This document shows, in pieces, positions 1 through 8,831 of a DNA stretch of 52,095 nucleotides. Origin of the DNA: Pseudomonadota bacterium (GTDB lineage Bacteria; Pseudomonadota; Alphaproteobacteria; Caulobacterales; Caulobacteraceae); assembly GCA_018241335.1 (NCBI GenBank), contig JAFEEA010000002.1, forward strand, positions 1 through 52,095. The letters are read 5' to 3'. The notes under the pieces are model-generated. The model was not told the DNA's origin. It saw only the letters and a program-made list of their open reading frames with translations, and made no database searches. The stretch's first letter is position 1; each line of letters begins with the position of its first letter. Made by a program: the position numbers and the translations under genes.

Positions 1-177
1 AGCCTCAACGTCGAGCCGGACCTCACCCACTTCGAGGGCATCGTCCCCTGCGGCGTCACCCAGCACGGCGTCACCAGCCTGGTGGACCTGGGCCTGCCCG
101 TGACCATGGACGAGGCCGACGCGGCGCTGAGGGCGGCCTTCATCGAGGTTTTCGGTCCCGTGGCCACCGCGACCTGA
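1..177 (+). CDS. lipB: Octanoyltransferase LipB, C-terminal fragment
   Basis: The window opens inside this gene; 58 C-terminal codons and a TGA stop at 175-177 are present. The translated tail contains [18 protein letters not shown] followed by GVTSLVDLG, which matches the end of LipB, including the conserved Cys of the PCG motif (the acyl-thioester nucleophile in this family). LipB moves the octanoyl group from acyl carrier protein to lipoyl domains of the 2-oxoacid dehydrogenases and the glycine cleavage system, in the cytoplasm. The start and most of the catalytic domain lie upstream of the window. The assignment rests on this short but characteristic segment. Confidence 0.85.
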   Translation, partial: SLNVEPDLTHFEGIVPCGVTQHGVTSLVDLGLPVTMDEADAALRAAFIEVFGPVATAT

Positions 178-210
178 ACCGGGCCCCGGCCACCCGCACC
201 GTCCGGCCTC

Positions 211-245
211 CAGTTGTCTCGGCGCCGAGCGCGTGGTTACAACTG
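211..245. promoter_or_regulatory. 7-bp inverted repeat upstream of lptF
   Basis: CAGTTGT at 211-217 is the exact reverse complement of ACAACTG at 239-245, with 21 nt between them. It lies in the 116-nt gap between lipB and lptF, about 50 nt before the lptF start. It could be an operator or part of a promoter. No T-tract follows, so it does not look like a terminator. The rest of this gap shows nothing else I recognise. Confidence 0.25.
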
Positions 246-293
246 CGAGGCCCGAGCCGGGGCTAAGCCCGCCCCAGAGGCCCTCCCGCCCGC

Positions 294-1421
294 ATGCGCC
301 TGATCGAACGCTATCTGTTCCATCAATTGCTGGGCCCGGCCCTGCTGGCGACCGCGGCGCTGTCGGGCGTGGCCCTGCTGACGCAGACGCTCAGCGGCCT
401 CGACATCCTGGTGAGCGACCGCCAGAGCCCTCTGGTGTTCGCTGAGATCACCCTCCTCGCCATGCCCCAGCTGGTGGTGATGATCCTGCCGGTGGCCGTG
501 CTCGTGGCGGCCCTGATCGCTCTGAACAGGCTGCACACGGAGCAGGAGATCGTCATCTGCTTCGCCGGCGGCATGAGCCGGTGGCGGGTGGCCTCCCCCG
601 CCTTTCGCCTGGCCATCCTGGCGGCCCTCATCTCCTTGGCCCTGTCGCTGTGGGTCCAGCCGCTCTGCTACCGGGCCATGCGCGGCCTCCTGCGCGACGT
701 GCGCAGCGACCTGGCCGCCACCATGGTCAAGCCGGGCCAGTTCACCCATCCGGCCCAGGGACTGACCGTCTACGCCCGGGCCGTGGACGAAGACGGACTG
801 ATCCACGACCTCTTCATCGACCAGACGAACGGCAAGGGCCGCGACGTGACCGTCACCGCCCAGGAAGGGCGGCTGGAGACGCGCGGCGGCTATCCGGTCC
901 TGATGATGCGCCACGGCGCCAACCAGGAGTTCTCCAAGGCCGGCGTCCTGAACTCCCTGGCCTTCGACGAATACGCCTTCGACCTGCGCACGCTCATGCC
1001 GGCCCGCGAGCCGGTTCACTACAAGCTCTCCGACCGCTACCTTCACGAGCTCTTCTTCCCCGACCTGACCCGCGCCTGGGAGCGGTCCAATCGCAAGAAG
1101 CTGCTGGCCGAGGGCCACGCCCGCCTGGCCGGGGCGCTCTACGACATCGCCTTCATGGCCATGGCCCTGGCCGGTGTCCTGGGAGGGCCCTTCAGCCGGC
1201 TCGGCTACGGCCAGCGGATCGGCGCCACGGCTCTGGCCGCCCTGGTGCTGCGCACCCTGGGCTTCGCGGCCCAGGCGGCGGCGGGCGGCGCGCCGGCCTT
1301 CAACCTGCTGCAGTACCTTCTGCCCCTGGCGGCGACGGCGGCGTCGGCCGTGATCCTGTTCGCCCCGCTCAGGCGGGCGCCGTCCCTGCCCGCGCCGGGG
1401 CTGGCGGGACTGACCGCATGA
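294..1421 (+). CDS. lptF: LPS export ABC transporter permease LptF
   Basis: Inner-membrane permease of the YjgP/YjgQ family (375 aa). With LptG and the LptB ATPase it extracts lipopolysaccharide from the inner membrane and feeds the periplasmic LptA/LptC bridge. The protein begins MRLIERYLFHQLLGPALLAT and has hydrophobic segments at about residues 12-32, 52-77 and 101-121. A hydrophilic periplasmic domain follows, and three more helices lie at about 281-358, which is the expected 3+3 topology. Its stop overlaps the start of lptG by 4 nt, so the two permease halves are translationally coupled. The ATG is the first plausible start; no strong Shine-Dalgarno sequence is visible. Confidence 0.93.
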   Translation: MRLIERYLFHQLLGPALLATAALSGVALLTQTLSGLDILVSDRQSPLVFAEITLLAMPQLVVMILPVAVLVAALIALNRLHTEQEIVICFAGGMSRWRVASPAFRLAILAALISLALSLWVQPLCYRAMRGLLRDVRSDLAATMVKPGQFTHPAQGLTVYARAVDEDGLIHDLFIDQTNGKGRDVTVTAQEGRLETRGGYPVLMMRHGANQEFSKAGVLNSLAFDEYAFDLRTLMPAREPVHYKLSDRYLHELFFPDLTRAWERSNRKKLLAEGHARLAGALYDIAFMAMALAGVLGGPFSRLGYGQRIGATALAALVLRTLGFAAQAAAGGAPAFNLLQYLLPLAATAASAVILFAPLRRAPSLPAPGLAGLTA

Positions 1422-2521
1422 CCTCGGCGATCGGGCGCATCCAGCTCTATGTCTTGACCCGGACCCTGCTCGGCGTCGGCGCCGCCTTCGCGGTCATCGC
1501 CTCGGTGATCATGCTGATCGACTTCGTCGAGCTGTCGCGGACCCTCGGCGGCGTCGTGGACCTGACCTTCGTCCAGCTTATCGGCCTGACGCTGCTGAAG
1601 TCGCCGGCCGTGATCCTGAAGCTGTTGCCCTTCATCTTCCTGTTCGGCGTGATGGGCGCGTTCGTGGCGCTCAACCGGCGCAGCGAGCTGGTGGCGATGC
1701 GGGCCGCGGGCATGTCGGCCTGGCGGTTCGTCTTGCCGGCCGCGGCCGTCGCCTTCGTCATCGGCATGCTGACCATCGGCGCCCTCAATCCCGCCGCGGC
1801 CTGGCTCAGCGCCCGCTTCGAGGATCGCCGCGCCGACCTGAGCGAAGACCGGCGGGGCGCGAGCCACGAGATGTGGCTGCGCGAAGGGGACGGGCGCGAC
1901 CAGATGGTCATCCACGCCGCCTCGCACGACCTCGTGAACGCCACGATCCGCCTGCAGGGCGTGTCGATCTACCTGCAGAGCCTGGGGCCCGGCGGCGCCC
2001 TGGTCGCCTCGCGCCGGATCGAGGCGTCGCAGGCGGACCTGATGCCGGGCGCCTGGCGGCTGACCGACGTGCGCGAAGCCTTGCCCGGGGCGCAGACGGT
2101 GCGCTCCGAACGGCTGGACCTGCCCTCCGCCCTGGACCTGCGCACCGCCATGGAGAAGGTCGATTCGCCCGACTCCATCGACTTCTGGCGGCTGCCGAGA
2201 ACCATCGAGCGCGCCCAGTCCTCCGGCTACGCCGTGGCGGGGTATCAGCTTCGCCTGCACCAACTCCTGGCGACACCGCTGCTTTTTTCCGCCATGTCAG
2301 TGCTTGCAGCGGCCTTCTCCATGAGGCTGATGCGCCTGGGCGGCCTCGCGGGGCTGGCGATCGTGGGACTGGCGGTGGGGTTCGTGGTGTTCTTCTCCAA
2401 CCAGCTCTGCGGCGCCCTGGGCTCGGCGGGCGTGTTGCCGCCGGCGCTGGCCGCCTGGGCGCCGCCGGTCCTCGCCTTCCTGTCGGGGGTGACGGTGCTT
2501 TGTTATACCGAGGACGGCTGA
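1418..2521 (+). CDS. lptG: LPS export ABC transporter permease LptG
   Basis: Second permease of the LPS extractor (367 aa), starting at the ATG that overlaps the lptF stop (ATGA). Longer open frames upstream in this phase run through lptF and are not the gene. The protein starts MTSAIGRIQLYVLTRTLLGV, has paired helices near the N-terminus, the conserved AAGMSAWRF stretch near the coupling region, a periplasmic domain, and three C-terminal helices ending near the GVTVLCY segment. It forms the heterodimer with LptF that is driven by LptB, which is not in this window. The lptF-lptG-lptD order couples export with insertion in the outer membrane. Confidence 0.93.
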   Translation: MTSAIGRIQLYVLTRTLLGVGAAFAVIASVIMLIDFVELSRTLGGVVDLTFVQLIGLTLLKSPAVILKLLPFIFLFGVMGAFVALNRRSELVAMRAAGMSAWRFVLPAAAVAFVIGMLTIGALNPAAAWLSARFEDRRADLSEDRRGASHEMWLREGDGRDQMVIHAASHDLVNATIRLQGVSIYLQSLGPGGALVASRRIEASQADLMPGAWRLTDVREALPGAQTVRSERLDLPSALDLRTAMEKVDSPDSIDFWRLPRTIERAQSSGYAVAGYQLRLHQLLATPLLFSAMSVLAAAFSMRLMRLGGLAGLAIVGLAVGFVVFFSNQLCGALGSAGVLPPALAAWAPPVLAFLSGVTVLCYTEDG

Positions 2522-2579
2522 CTCGGGATGGAGGCGGCGGCGCGGGGGCGCCAAAACCTCGAAGGGCGGATACGGTCGA

Positions 2580-4904
2580 GTGAACAAGGGTCGGTTTGGA
2601 ATGAAGTTCAGCCATTCGGCGGATGCGCGCGCCAGGTCGGCCTGGCTGGCCGGAGCGGCGGCGGCCGTCCTCGCCGGCGCCGTGGCCCAGCCTGGCGCCG
2701 CCGCGGCCGCGCCCTCCCCCGAGGCCTCACTGCCCGCGACCCCGCCCGCGCCTCCGGTCGTCGCCCCGCCCGCGCCTGACGACGGCCTCGCCGGCGGCGG
2801 CTTCTATCTGGAGGCTGACGAGCTCACCCAGGACAACACCACCCATCGCTACACCGCCACCGGCAATGTCGAGGCGCGCTACAACGGCCGCACCCTTCGC
2901 GCCCGCTCGCTGGAGTACGACAGCAACACCGGCGTGGTGACGGCGCGGGGCGATGTTCAGATTCTGAACCCCGACGGGACGGCGGAGTTCTCCGACGCCG
3001 TCACCCTTGACAAGGACATGAGCGCCGGCGTCGCGCTGGGCTTTTCGACCCGGCTGCAGGGCGGGGTGAAGATCGCCGCGGCCAGCGCCACGCGGCACAG
3101 CGAGGACGTCACCGAGCTCAGGGACGCCATCTACACGCCCTGCGCCGTCTGCGCGGACGGCGGCCGCAAGGAGCCGACCTGGTCGATCCGCGCCAGTCAG
3201 GTGGTCGAGGACAAGAAGCGCCAGCTGGTGACCTACCACCATGCCGTGGTGCAGGTGCTGGGCGTCGGCGTCCTTTACCTGCCGGTGCTCTGGACCGCCG
3301 ACCCGTCCGCCGAGCGCAAGTCCGGCTTCCTGACGCCCTACGCCACCTATTCCCAGAAGCGCGGCGTCTCCTACGCCCAGTCCTGGTACCAGGTGATCAG
3401 TCCGTCCCAGGACATCACCATCACGCCGCAGATCAACACCACGGTGAACCCGTTCCTGACGGTGGACTGGCGGCGGCGGTTCTACTCCGGCTCGGTCGAC
3501 GTGCGCGCCGGCTACACCTACGAGCGCGACTTCGATTCCCACGGCAACAAGTTCGGCTCGCTGACCTCGCGCAGCTACATCCTCGCCAAGGGCGCCTTCG
3601 ACATCGACCAGCACTGGCGCTGGGGATTCACGGCCGAGCGCGCGTCCGAGCCGCTGATCTTCGACAAGTACGACGTCTCCAACGTGTTCGTGGAGCGCGG
3701 CCTCTACGCCGCCGACGACCGGCGCCTGGTGTCGCAGCTCTACGTCACCCGCCAGGACCCGCTGTCCTACTTCTCGGCGGCGGCGATCAGCGTCCAGGGC
3801 CTGCGCCAGGACGATATCAACAGCACCTTCCCGCTCATCGCGCCGGTGATCGAGGCGCGCTGGGAGCTGCCCCAGGCGCTTCTGGGCGGACGCCTGCGCG
3901 TCGACGGCAGCGCCGTGGTGCTGGACCGCAACCGCTCGCCCACCGATCCGCTGCAGGAGGGCGTCGACAGCCGGCGCGCCACCGTCCAGGCCAACTGGCG
4001 CGGCGCCTTCACCTTCGCCAACGGCCTGCGGGTCGAGCCATTCCTGCAGGCCCGCGCCGACGTTTACAGCGTCGCCAACCTGCCCGCGCCCTACGCGTCC
4101 ACCGCCACCATCGGCCGGGGCCTCGTCACCGGCGGGGCGGACATCAGCTATCCCCTGATCAAGCAGGCCGGCGACGTCACCTGGATCCTGGAGCCCCTGG
4201 CCCAGATCGCCCTGTCGCCCAACAACAAGCTCGACCCGCGCATTCCCAACGAGGACAGCCAGGTCTGGGAGCTGGACGAGACCAACCTGTTCCAGGTCAA
4301 CCGCTCGCCGGGCTACGACCTCTATGAGAGCGGTCAGCGCTTTACCGTCGGCGGACGGGCCACGGCGTTCTGGACGAACGGGCGCAGCGCCAGTGTGATG
4401 CTTGGTCGCAGCTTCCGCGCCAACAGCGACCCGGCCCTGCCGGCCAACACCAGCCTGGACACGCAGTCCTCGGACTATGTGCTGGGCGCCGAGGTGACCC
4501 CGGTCCGCGGCGTGCACCTGTTCTCGCGCTGGCGCCTGGGCGCCGACAACGGCGCGATCCACCGGCTGGAGGCCGGCGGCGACTTCACCACCACCCGCGT
4601 CAGCGGCTACATCCGTTATCTGGAAGAGGTTCAGGCCCCTACGGGCGGCGCCTTCAAGGGGCTCGACTTCCGCGGCGACCTTTGGGCCACCAAGCATTGG
4701 GGCCTTTCGCTCTACGGGATCCGCAACTTCGACACCGACCAGTGGCTGCGCCGCGACATCGGCGTCGTCTATCGTGACGACTGTGTGCGGGTGGAAGTGA
4801 TCTATCGCAGCGACGAGACCACCAACGGCACCCTGGGCCCGTCCAAGTCCGTGGTCCTGCGCCTAACGCTCGCCACATTGGGGAATTCAGGCTACAGGCC
4901 CTGA
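2580..4904 (+). CDS. lptD: LPS assembly outer-membrane protein LptD
   Basis: Outer-membrane LPS translocon barrel (774 aa). A signal peptide with hydrophobic core AWLAGAAAAVLAGAVAQ is followed by a Pro/Ala-rich stretch (about 45-68). Next comes an OstA/LptA-like beta-jellyroll (about 72-170, with GFYLEADELTQD and YTATGNVEAR) and a long barrel domain to the C-terminus. With the lipoprotein LptE it inserts LPS into the outer leaflet. Cysteines C188 and C191 form a CxxC and a single C735 lies near the end; E. coli LptD instead has four Cys, including an adjacent CC pair. I list the GTG at 2580; an ATG at 2601 (MKFSHS) is equally possible and keeps the signal peptide. Confidence 0.92.
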   Translation: MNKGRFGMKFSHSADARARSAWLAGAAAAVLAGAVAQPGAAAAAPSPEASLPATPPAPPVVAPPAPDDGLAGGGFYLEADELTQDNTTHRYTATGNVEARYNGRTLRARSLEYDSNTGVVTARGDVQILNPDGTAEFSDAVTLDKDMSAGVALGFSTRLQGGVKIAAASATRHSEDVTELRDAIYTPCAVCADGGRKEPTWSIRASQVVEDKKRQLVTYHHAVVQVLGVGVLYLPVLWTADPSAERKSGFLTPYATYSQKRGVSYAQSWYQVISPSQDITITPQINTTVNPFLTVDWRRRFYSGSVDVRAGYTYERDFDSHGNKFGSLTSRSYILAKGAFDIDQHWRWGFTAERASEPLIFDKYDVSNVFVERGLYAADDRRLVSQLYVTRQDPLSYFSAAAISVQGLRQDDINSTFPLIAPVIEARWELPQALLGGRLRVDGSAVVLDRNRSPTDPLQEGVDSRRATVQANWRGAFTFANGLRVEPFLQARADVYSVANLPAPYASTATIGRGLVTGGADISYPLIKQAGDVTWILEPLAQIALSPNNKLDPRIPNEDSQVWELDETNLFQVNRSPGYDLYESGQRFTVGGRATAFWTNGRSASVMLGRSFRANSDPALPANTSLDTQSSDYVLGAEVTPVRGVHLFSRWRLGADNGAIHRLEAGGDFTTTRVSGYIRYLEEVQAPTGGAFKGLDFRGDLWATKHWGLSLYGIRNFDTDQWLRRDIGVVYRDDCVRVEVIYRSDETTNGTLGPSKSVVLRLTLATLGNSGYRP

Positions 4905-4975
4905 ACAGACGCCTCGCCGCGCCGGGATGAAACTCCGGGGCGGCGGGCCTAATCGTATGAGGATATTCAATATCT

Positions 4976-6319
4976 ATGCGCTGGCTTGGTAGGATCGCGG
5001 GCGCGAGCGGCGCTGCTCTGGGCATCATGATCGCCGCCGCCCCGGCGGTGGGCCAGGACGCCGCCGCCCCACCGGCCGCCGCGGCCCCAGCCCCGGCCCC
5101 CGCGCCCCAGCAGCAGCCCCAGGGCCTTTCCGAGGCCGTCGTGGCCTCGGTGAATGACGACATCATCTCCACCTTCGACGTCGTCCAGCGCATGCGCCTG
5201 CTCATCGTCACCTCGGGCATCCAGGTCACGGACCAGAACCTGCCTGAACTGCAGAGCGAGGCGCTGCGTTCCCTCATCGATGAGCACCTGGAGCTCCAGG
5301 AACTGCGGCGCGAGAGCAAGGAACAGAAGTTCGACCTCATCGCCTCGGACGAAGAGATCAACGACGAGATCAACGACATCGCGCGCAGCAACAACACCAC
5401 CGCAGAGGGCCTGCTCGGCCAACTGGCGTCCCAGGGCGTCCAGGCCGAGACCTTCAAGGCCCAGCTTCGCGCCGAGATCAGCTGGCGCGGCTGGATCCGC
5501 GGTCGCTACGGCTCGCGCGTGCGCATCGGCGAAGACCAGATCAAGGCCTACCAGGCCCGCATCGCCGCCGAGTCCGGCCGCCCGCAGTATCAGATCAGCG
5601 AAGTGGTCATCGACGACGCGCGCGCCGGCGGCGCGCAGCAGGCCATGAACGGCGCCGCGCAGTTGATCACCCAGCTGCAGAAGGGCGCGCCCTTCGCCGC
5701 CGTGGCCCGGCAATTCTCCACCTCGACGACCGCCGCCAACGGCGGGGACGTCGGCTGGGTGTCCCCGGGCGAGATGCCCGCCGAGGTGGACGCCGCCCTC
5801 GACCAGATGCGTCCGGGCCAGCTCTCCGCCCCGATCGCCACCAAGGACAGCGTCTACATCATCCTGTTGCGCGACCGCCGCGCCGGCGGCGCGGCCACCC
5901 TGGTCAGCCTCAAGCAGGCCGCCGTCGCCCTGCCCGCCACGGCCACCGACGACGAGGTCGCCGCCGCCAAGGCCAAGCTCGACGTGCTGCGCGGCCGCGT
6001 GAACGGTTGCGACACCCTGCAGGTGCAGGCGGCCAAGATCGACGGCGTCATCTATGGCGACCTCGGCGAGGCCGAAATCAAGGACCTGGCGCCGGCCTTC
6101 CGCGACGCCGCCCAGACCCTCAACGTGGGCCAGGTGTCCGAGCCCCTGCGCACCGACGCCGGCCTGCACGTCATCGCCATCTGCAACAAGCGCCAGCCCG
6201 GCGCCGACCTGATGAACCATGACGAGATCGAGAACCGCCTCGTCGGCCAGCAACTGGCCATGATCTCCAAGCGGTACCTGCGCGACCTGCGCAACTCCGC
6301 CACCATCGAGACGCGGTGA
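4976..6319 (+). CDS. surA: Periplasmic chaperone / peptidyl-prolyl isomerase SurA
   Basis: SurA-type outer-membrane protein chaperone (447 aa). The signal peptide runs to about residue 27 and is followed by a Pro/Ala/Gln linker. A helical N-terminal chaperone domain starts at about residue 47 (VVASVNDDIISTFDV). A parvulin PPIase domain (about 205-300) contains FAAVARQFS and GDVGWVSPGEMP, and a second, degenerate parvulin-like stretch ends with GLHVIAICNKR. It escorts unfolded barrels such as LptD to the BAM complex. The start ATG lies 71 nt after lptD, preceded by GAGG about 13 nt upstream. Its stop overlaps the pdxA start by 4 nt. Confidence 0.9.
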   Translation: MRWLGRIAGASGAALGIMIAAAPAVGQDAAAPPAAAAPAPAPAPQQQPQGLSEAVVASVNDDIISTFDVVQRMRLLIVTSGIQVTDQNLPELQSEALRSLIDEHLELQELRRESKEQKFDLIASDEEINDEINDIARSNNTTAEGLLGQLASQGVQAETFKAQLRAEISWRGWIRGRYGSRVRIGEDQIKAYQARIAAESGRPQYQISEVVIDDARAGGAQQAMNGAAQLITQLQKGAPFAAVARQFSTSTTAANGGDVGWVSPGEMPAEVDAALDQMRPGQLSAPIATKDSVYIILLRDRRAGGAATLVSLKQAAVALPATATDDEVAAAKAKLDVLRGRVNGCDTLQVQAAKIDGVIYGDLGEAEIKDLAPAFRDAAQTLNVGQVSEPLRTDAGLHVIAICNKRQPGADLMNHDEIENRLVGQQLAMISKRYLRDLRNSATIETR

Positions 6320-7353
6320 TCCGAGACGTCGCGAAGAAGGACACGGGCGGGGCGCCGCTCGCCGTCACGCTGGGCGATCCGGCGGGCATCGGGCCGGAGA
6401 TCATCGTCAAGGCCTGGAGCGCCCTGCGCCACGACGGGCCGCCGTTCGTGGTCATTGGCGACGCTCATGCCCTCGCCGCCGCGTCACCGGCCGGCGCGGC
6501 CATCGTACGGCCCGTGGGCTTGCCCGCCGACGCCCTGTCCGTGTTCGAGGACGCCCTGCCCGTCCTCGATCTGCCCCTGAACACCCGGGTCGTCGCGGGC
6601 CAGCCATCCGCCGCCGCGGCCCCGGCGATCATCCGCTGGATCGAGACCGCCGCGGGCCTCGCCCTCTCGGGGGTCGTTTCCGGCGTCGTCACCGCCCCGA
6701 TCGCCAAGGCGCCGCTCTATGAAGCCGGCTTCGGCTTCCCGGGCCACACGGAGTTCCTGGGCGAGCTCACCGCCGCCGCCAGCCTGGCCGGCGCGCGTGG
6801 TCCGATCATGATGCTGACGGCCCAGGACCTGCGGGTCACCCTGGTGACCATCCACGAGCCCCTGGCCCAGGTCCCAGGCCTGCTGAGCGTCGAGCGCATC
6901 GTCAACGCCGGGCTCGTCACCGCCCAGGCCCTCGCCCGTGACTTCGGCATCCGCGTCCCGCGCCTGGCCGTGACCGGCCTCAATCCGCACGCTGGCGAAT
7001 CCGGTTCGATCGGACGGGAGGAGGTCGAGATCATCGCGCCGGCGGTTCGGGCACTTCAAGACCTGGGCGTCGCGGCGACGGGGCCGCACCCGTCCGACAG
7101 CCTGTTCCATCCCGACGCCCGCGCGCGCTTCGACGCGGCGCTTTGCATGTACCACGACCAGGCGCTGATCCCGGTCAAGATGCTGGACTTCTGGGGCGGT
7201 GTGAACGTCACCCTGGGCCTGCCGATCGTGCGCACCTCGCCCGACCACGGGGTCGGATTCGACATCGCCGGCCGGGGCCTGGCGCGGCCCGACAGCCTGA
7301 TGGCCGCCATTCGCCTGGCCGCCGAGATGGCCGCTCGCCGCCACGGCCGATGA
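6316..7353 (+). CDS. pdxA: 4-hydroxythreonine-4-phosphate dehydrogenase PdxA
   Basis: Cytoplasmic NAD-dependent enzyme of DXP-dependent pyridoxal 5'-phosphate synthesis (345 aa). It oxidises 4-phosphohydroxy-L-threonine, and the product condenses with DXP on PdxJ. Seen in the sequence: LAVTLGDPAGIGPEI near the N-terminus, the FPGHTEFL motif, and the C-terminal metal/substrate segment CMYHDQALIPVKML and TSPDHGVGFDIAGRG. Length is normal. Translation starts at GTG 6316, which overlaps the surA stop (GTGA), and the stop overlaps rsmA (ATGA). The surA-pdxA-rsmA order is also found in E. coli, so the call is secure. Confidence 0.95.
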   Translation: MIRDVAKKDTGGAPLAVTLGDPAGIGPEIIVKAWSALRHDGPPFVVIGDAHALAAASPAGAAIVRPVGLPADALSVFEDALPVLDLPLNTRVVAGQPSAAAAPAIIRWIETAAGLALSGVVSGVVTAPIAKAPLYEAGFGFPGHTEFLGELTAAASLAGARGPIMMLTAQDLRVTLVTIHEPLAQVPGLLSVERIVNAGLVTAQALARDFGIRVPRLAVTGLNPHAGESGSIGREEVEIIAPAVRALQDLGVAATGPHPSDSLFHPDARARFDAALCMYHDQALIPVKMLDFWGGVNVTLGLPIVRTSPDHGVGFDIAGRGLARPDSLMAAIRLAAEMAARRHGR

Positions 7354-8183
7354 GCGTGCCCGCCCTCGACGCCCTGCCGCCCCTGCGCGACGTCCTGGCC
7401 GGCGCGGGCCTGTCGGCCGACAAGCGCTTCGGCCAGCACTTCCTCCTGGACCTCAACGTCACCCGCAAGATCGCCCGCCTGGCCGGCGTGGGCGAAGGCC
7501 AGGCCGTGATCGAGGTCGGCCCCGGCCCCGGCGGCCTGACCCGCGCCCTCCTGGAGACCGGCGCGCGGGTGGTGGCGGTGGAAAAGGACCCGCGCTTCAT
7601 CCCCATCCTGCATGACCTCGCCGCGGCCGCCGAAGGCCGCCTGACGGTGGTCGAGGCCGACGCGCTGGAGGTGGACGAGGCCGCCCTGGCCGGCGGTCCG
7701 GCGGCCATCGTCGCCAACCTGCCCTACAACGTCGGGACCCCGCTGCTGGTGAAGTGGCTGACCGGGCCCTTCACGCCGGTCTCCATGACCCTGATGTTCC
7801 AGAAGGAGGTCGCCGACCGCATCGCCGCCCCGGTGGGCGGGCGCGACTACGGCCGCCTCGGCGTCCTCGCCCAGGCGCTCTGCCGGGCCGAGACGGTGAT
7901 GGACCTGCCCGCCCGCGCCTTCACCCCGCCCCCCAAGGTGGCCTCGGCGGTGGTTCGCCTGACGCCGCTGGCCGAGCGTCCGCCGGCGGCCCTGGTCGAG
8001 ACCTTGCAGAAGGTCACCGCCGCCGCCTTCGGCCAGCGCCGCAAGATGCTCCGCTCCAGCCTCAAGGCCCTCGGCGGCGAGGCGCTGTGCCAGGCCGCGG
8101 GCATCGACCCCAACGCCCGGGCGGAGACGGTTCCGGTGTCGGGGTTCCTGGCCCTCGCGCAGGCGCTGGACGGGGGCGCCTGA
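7350..8183 (+). CDS. rsmA: 16S rRNA (adenine1518-N6/adenine1519-N6)-dimethyltransferase RsmA
   Basis: KsgA/Dim1-family SAM-dependent rRNA methyltransferase (277 aa). It dimethylates two adjacent adenines in helix 45 of 16S rRNA late in 30S assembly; its loss gives kasugamycin resistance in other bacteria. Motifs: KRFGQHFLLD near residue 30, the SAM loop IEVGPGPGGLTRALL, the acidic VAVEKDPRF, and the catalytic NLPYN. The C-terminal helical domain includes FGQRRKMLRSSLK. The ATG overlaps the pdxA stop by 4 nt. The stop lies 3 nt from the convergent gmk stop; there is no room for a terminator hairpin. Confidence 0.96.
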   Translation: MSVPALDALPPLRDVLAGAGLSADKRFGQHFLLDLNVTRKIARLAGVGEGQAVIEVGPGPGGLTRALLETGARVVAVEKDPRFIPILHDLAAAAEGRLTVVEADALEVDEAALAGGPAAIVANLPYNVGTPLLVKWLTGPFTPVSMTLMFQKEVADRIAAPVGGRDYGRLGVLAQALCRAETVMDLPARAFTPPPKVASAVVRLTPLAERPPAALVETLQKVTAAAFGQRRKMLRSSLKALGGEALCQAAGIDPNARAETVPVSGFLALAQALDGGA

Positions 8184-8186
8184 GCC

Positions 8187-8831
8187 TCAGATCGCCTCGT
8201 CGGTCAGCTTCTTCACGAAGGGAGCGATCCACGTCTGGCGCACCCGCTTCAGCCGCTCGGCGTGATAGATGTGGGCGAGTTCGGCGTAGGCGCGGTCGAA
8301 GTCGTCGTTGAGGATCAGGTAGTCGAAGCGCTCCCAGTCGGCGATCTCGGTCTTGGCCCGCGCCAGGCGCATGGCGATCACTTCCTCGGAGTCCTGCGAG
8401 CGGGCGTGCAGCCGCCGGCTCATCTCCGCCAGGGACGGCGGCAGGATGTAGACCTTCACCGCGTCGTCGGGGGCATGGGCGCTGATCTTCATGGCGCCCT
8501 GGAAGTCGATGTCGAAGAGCACGCTCTGGCCCTGCTCCAGCGAGGCCATGATCGGCGCCTTGGGGCTGCCGTAGAAGTTGCCGTAAACCTCGGCCCATTC
8601 GAGGAAGGCGTCCTCATCGACCATGTGCTTGAACATGTCACGGTCGACGAAGTGATAGTCGCGCCCCTCGTGCTCGCCCGGCCGCGGATCGCGGGTGGTG
8701 GCCGAGATCGACAGGTGCAGGTCGGAATGGTCGGCGACCAGCCGGCGGGTCAGGGACGTCTTGCCCACGCCCGAAGGGCTGACCACCATCAGCAACAGGC
8801 CCCGGTGCTCGGTGGCCACATCATTCGACAT
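8187..8831 (-). CDS. gmk: Guanylate kinase
   Basis: Cytosolic kinase converting GMP to GDP with ATP (214 aa, usual length). The P-loop SPSGVGKTSL is at about residues 18-27. It is followed by the GMP-binding segment SATTRDPRPGEHEGRDYHFV and the lid/core sequence VLFDIDFQGAMKI. Its start lies inside the 3' end of yicC (11-nt overlap), so the two are co-translated; a yicC-gmk link is common in bacteria. It acts downstream of guaB and guaA, which lie near 45-50 kb. Confidence 0.96.
   Translation of the reverse strand: MSNDVATEHRGLLLMVVSPSGVGKTSLTRRLVADHSDLHLSISATTRDPRPGEHEGRDYHFVDRDMFKHMVDEDAFLEWAEVYGNFYGSPKAPIMASLEQGQSVLFDIDFQGAMKISAHAPDDAVKVYILPPSLAEMSRRLHARSQDSEEVIAMRLARAKTEIADWERFDYLILNDDFDRAYAELAHIYHAERLKRVRQTWIAPFVKKLTDEAI

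Noticed and set aside
581..1417. Long N-terminal extension of the lptG frame
   Set aside because: The extension is out-of-phase lptF, rich in Arg/Pro/Gly; the ATGA junction and LptG family start at 1418 explain the gene.
4905..4975. Possible terminator in the lptD-surA gap
   Set aside because: Short GC-rich complementarity (CTCCGG and CGGGCC patches) exists, but with no T-tract and no clear stem; the operon probably continues into surA.
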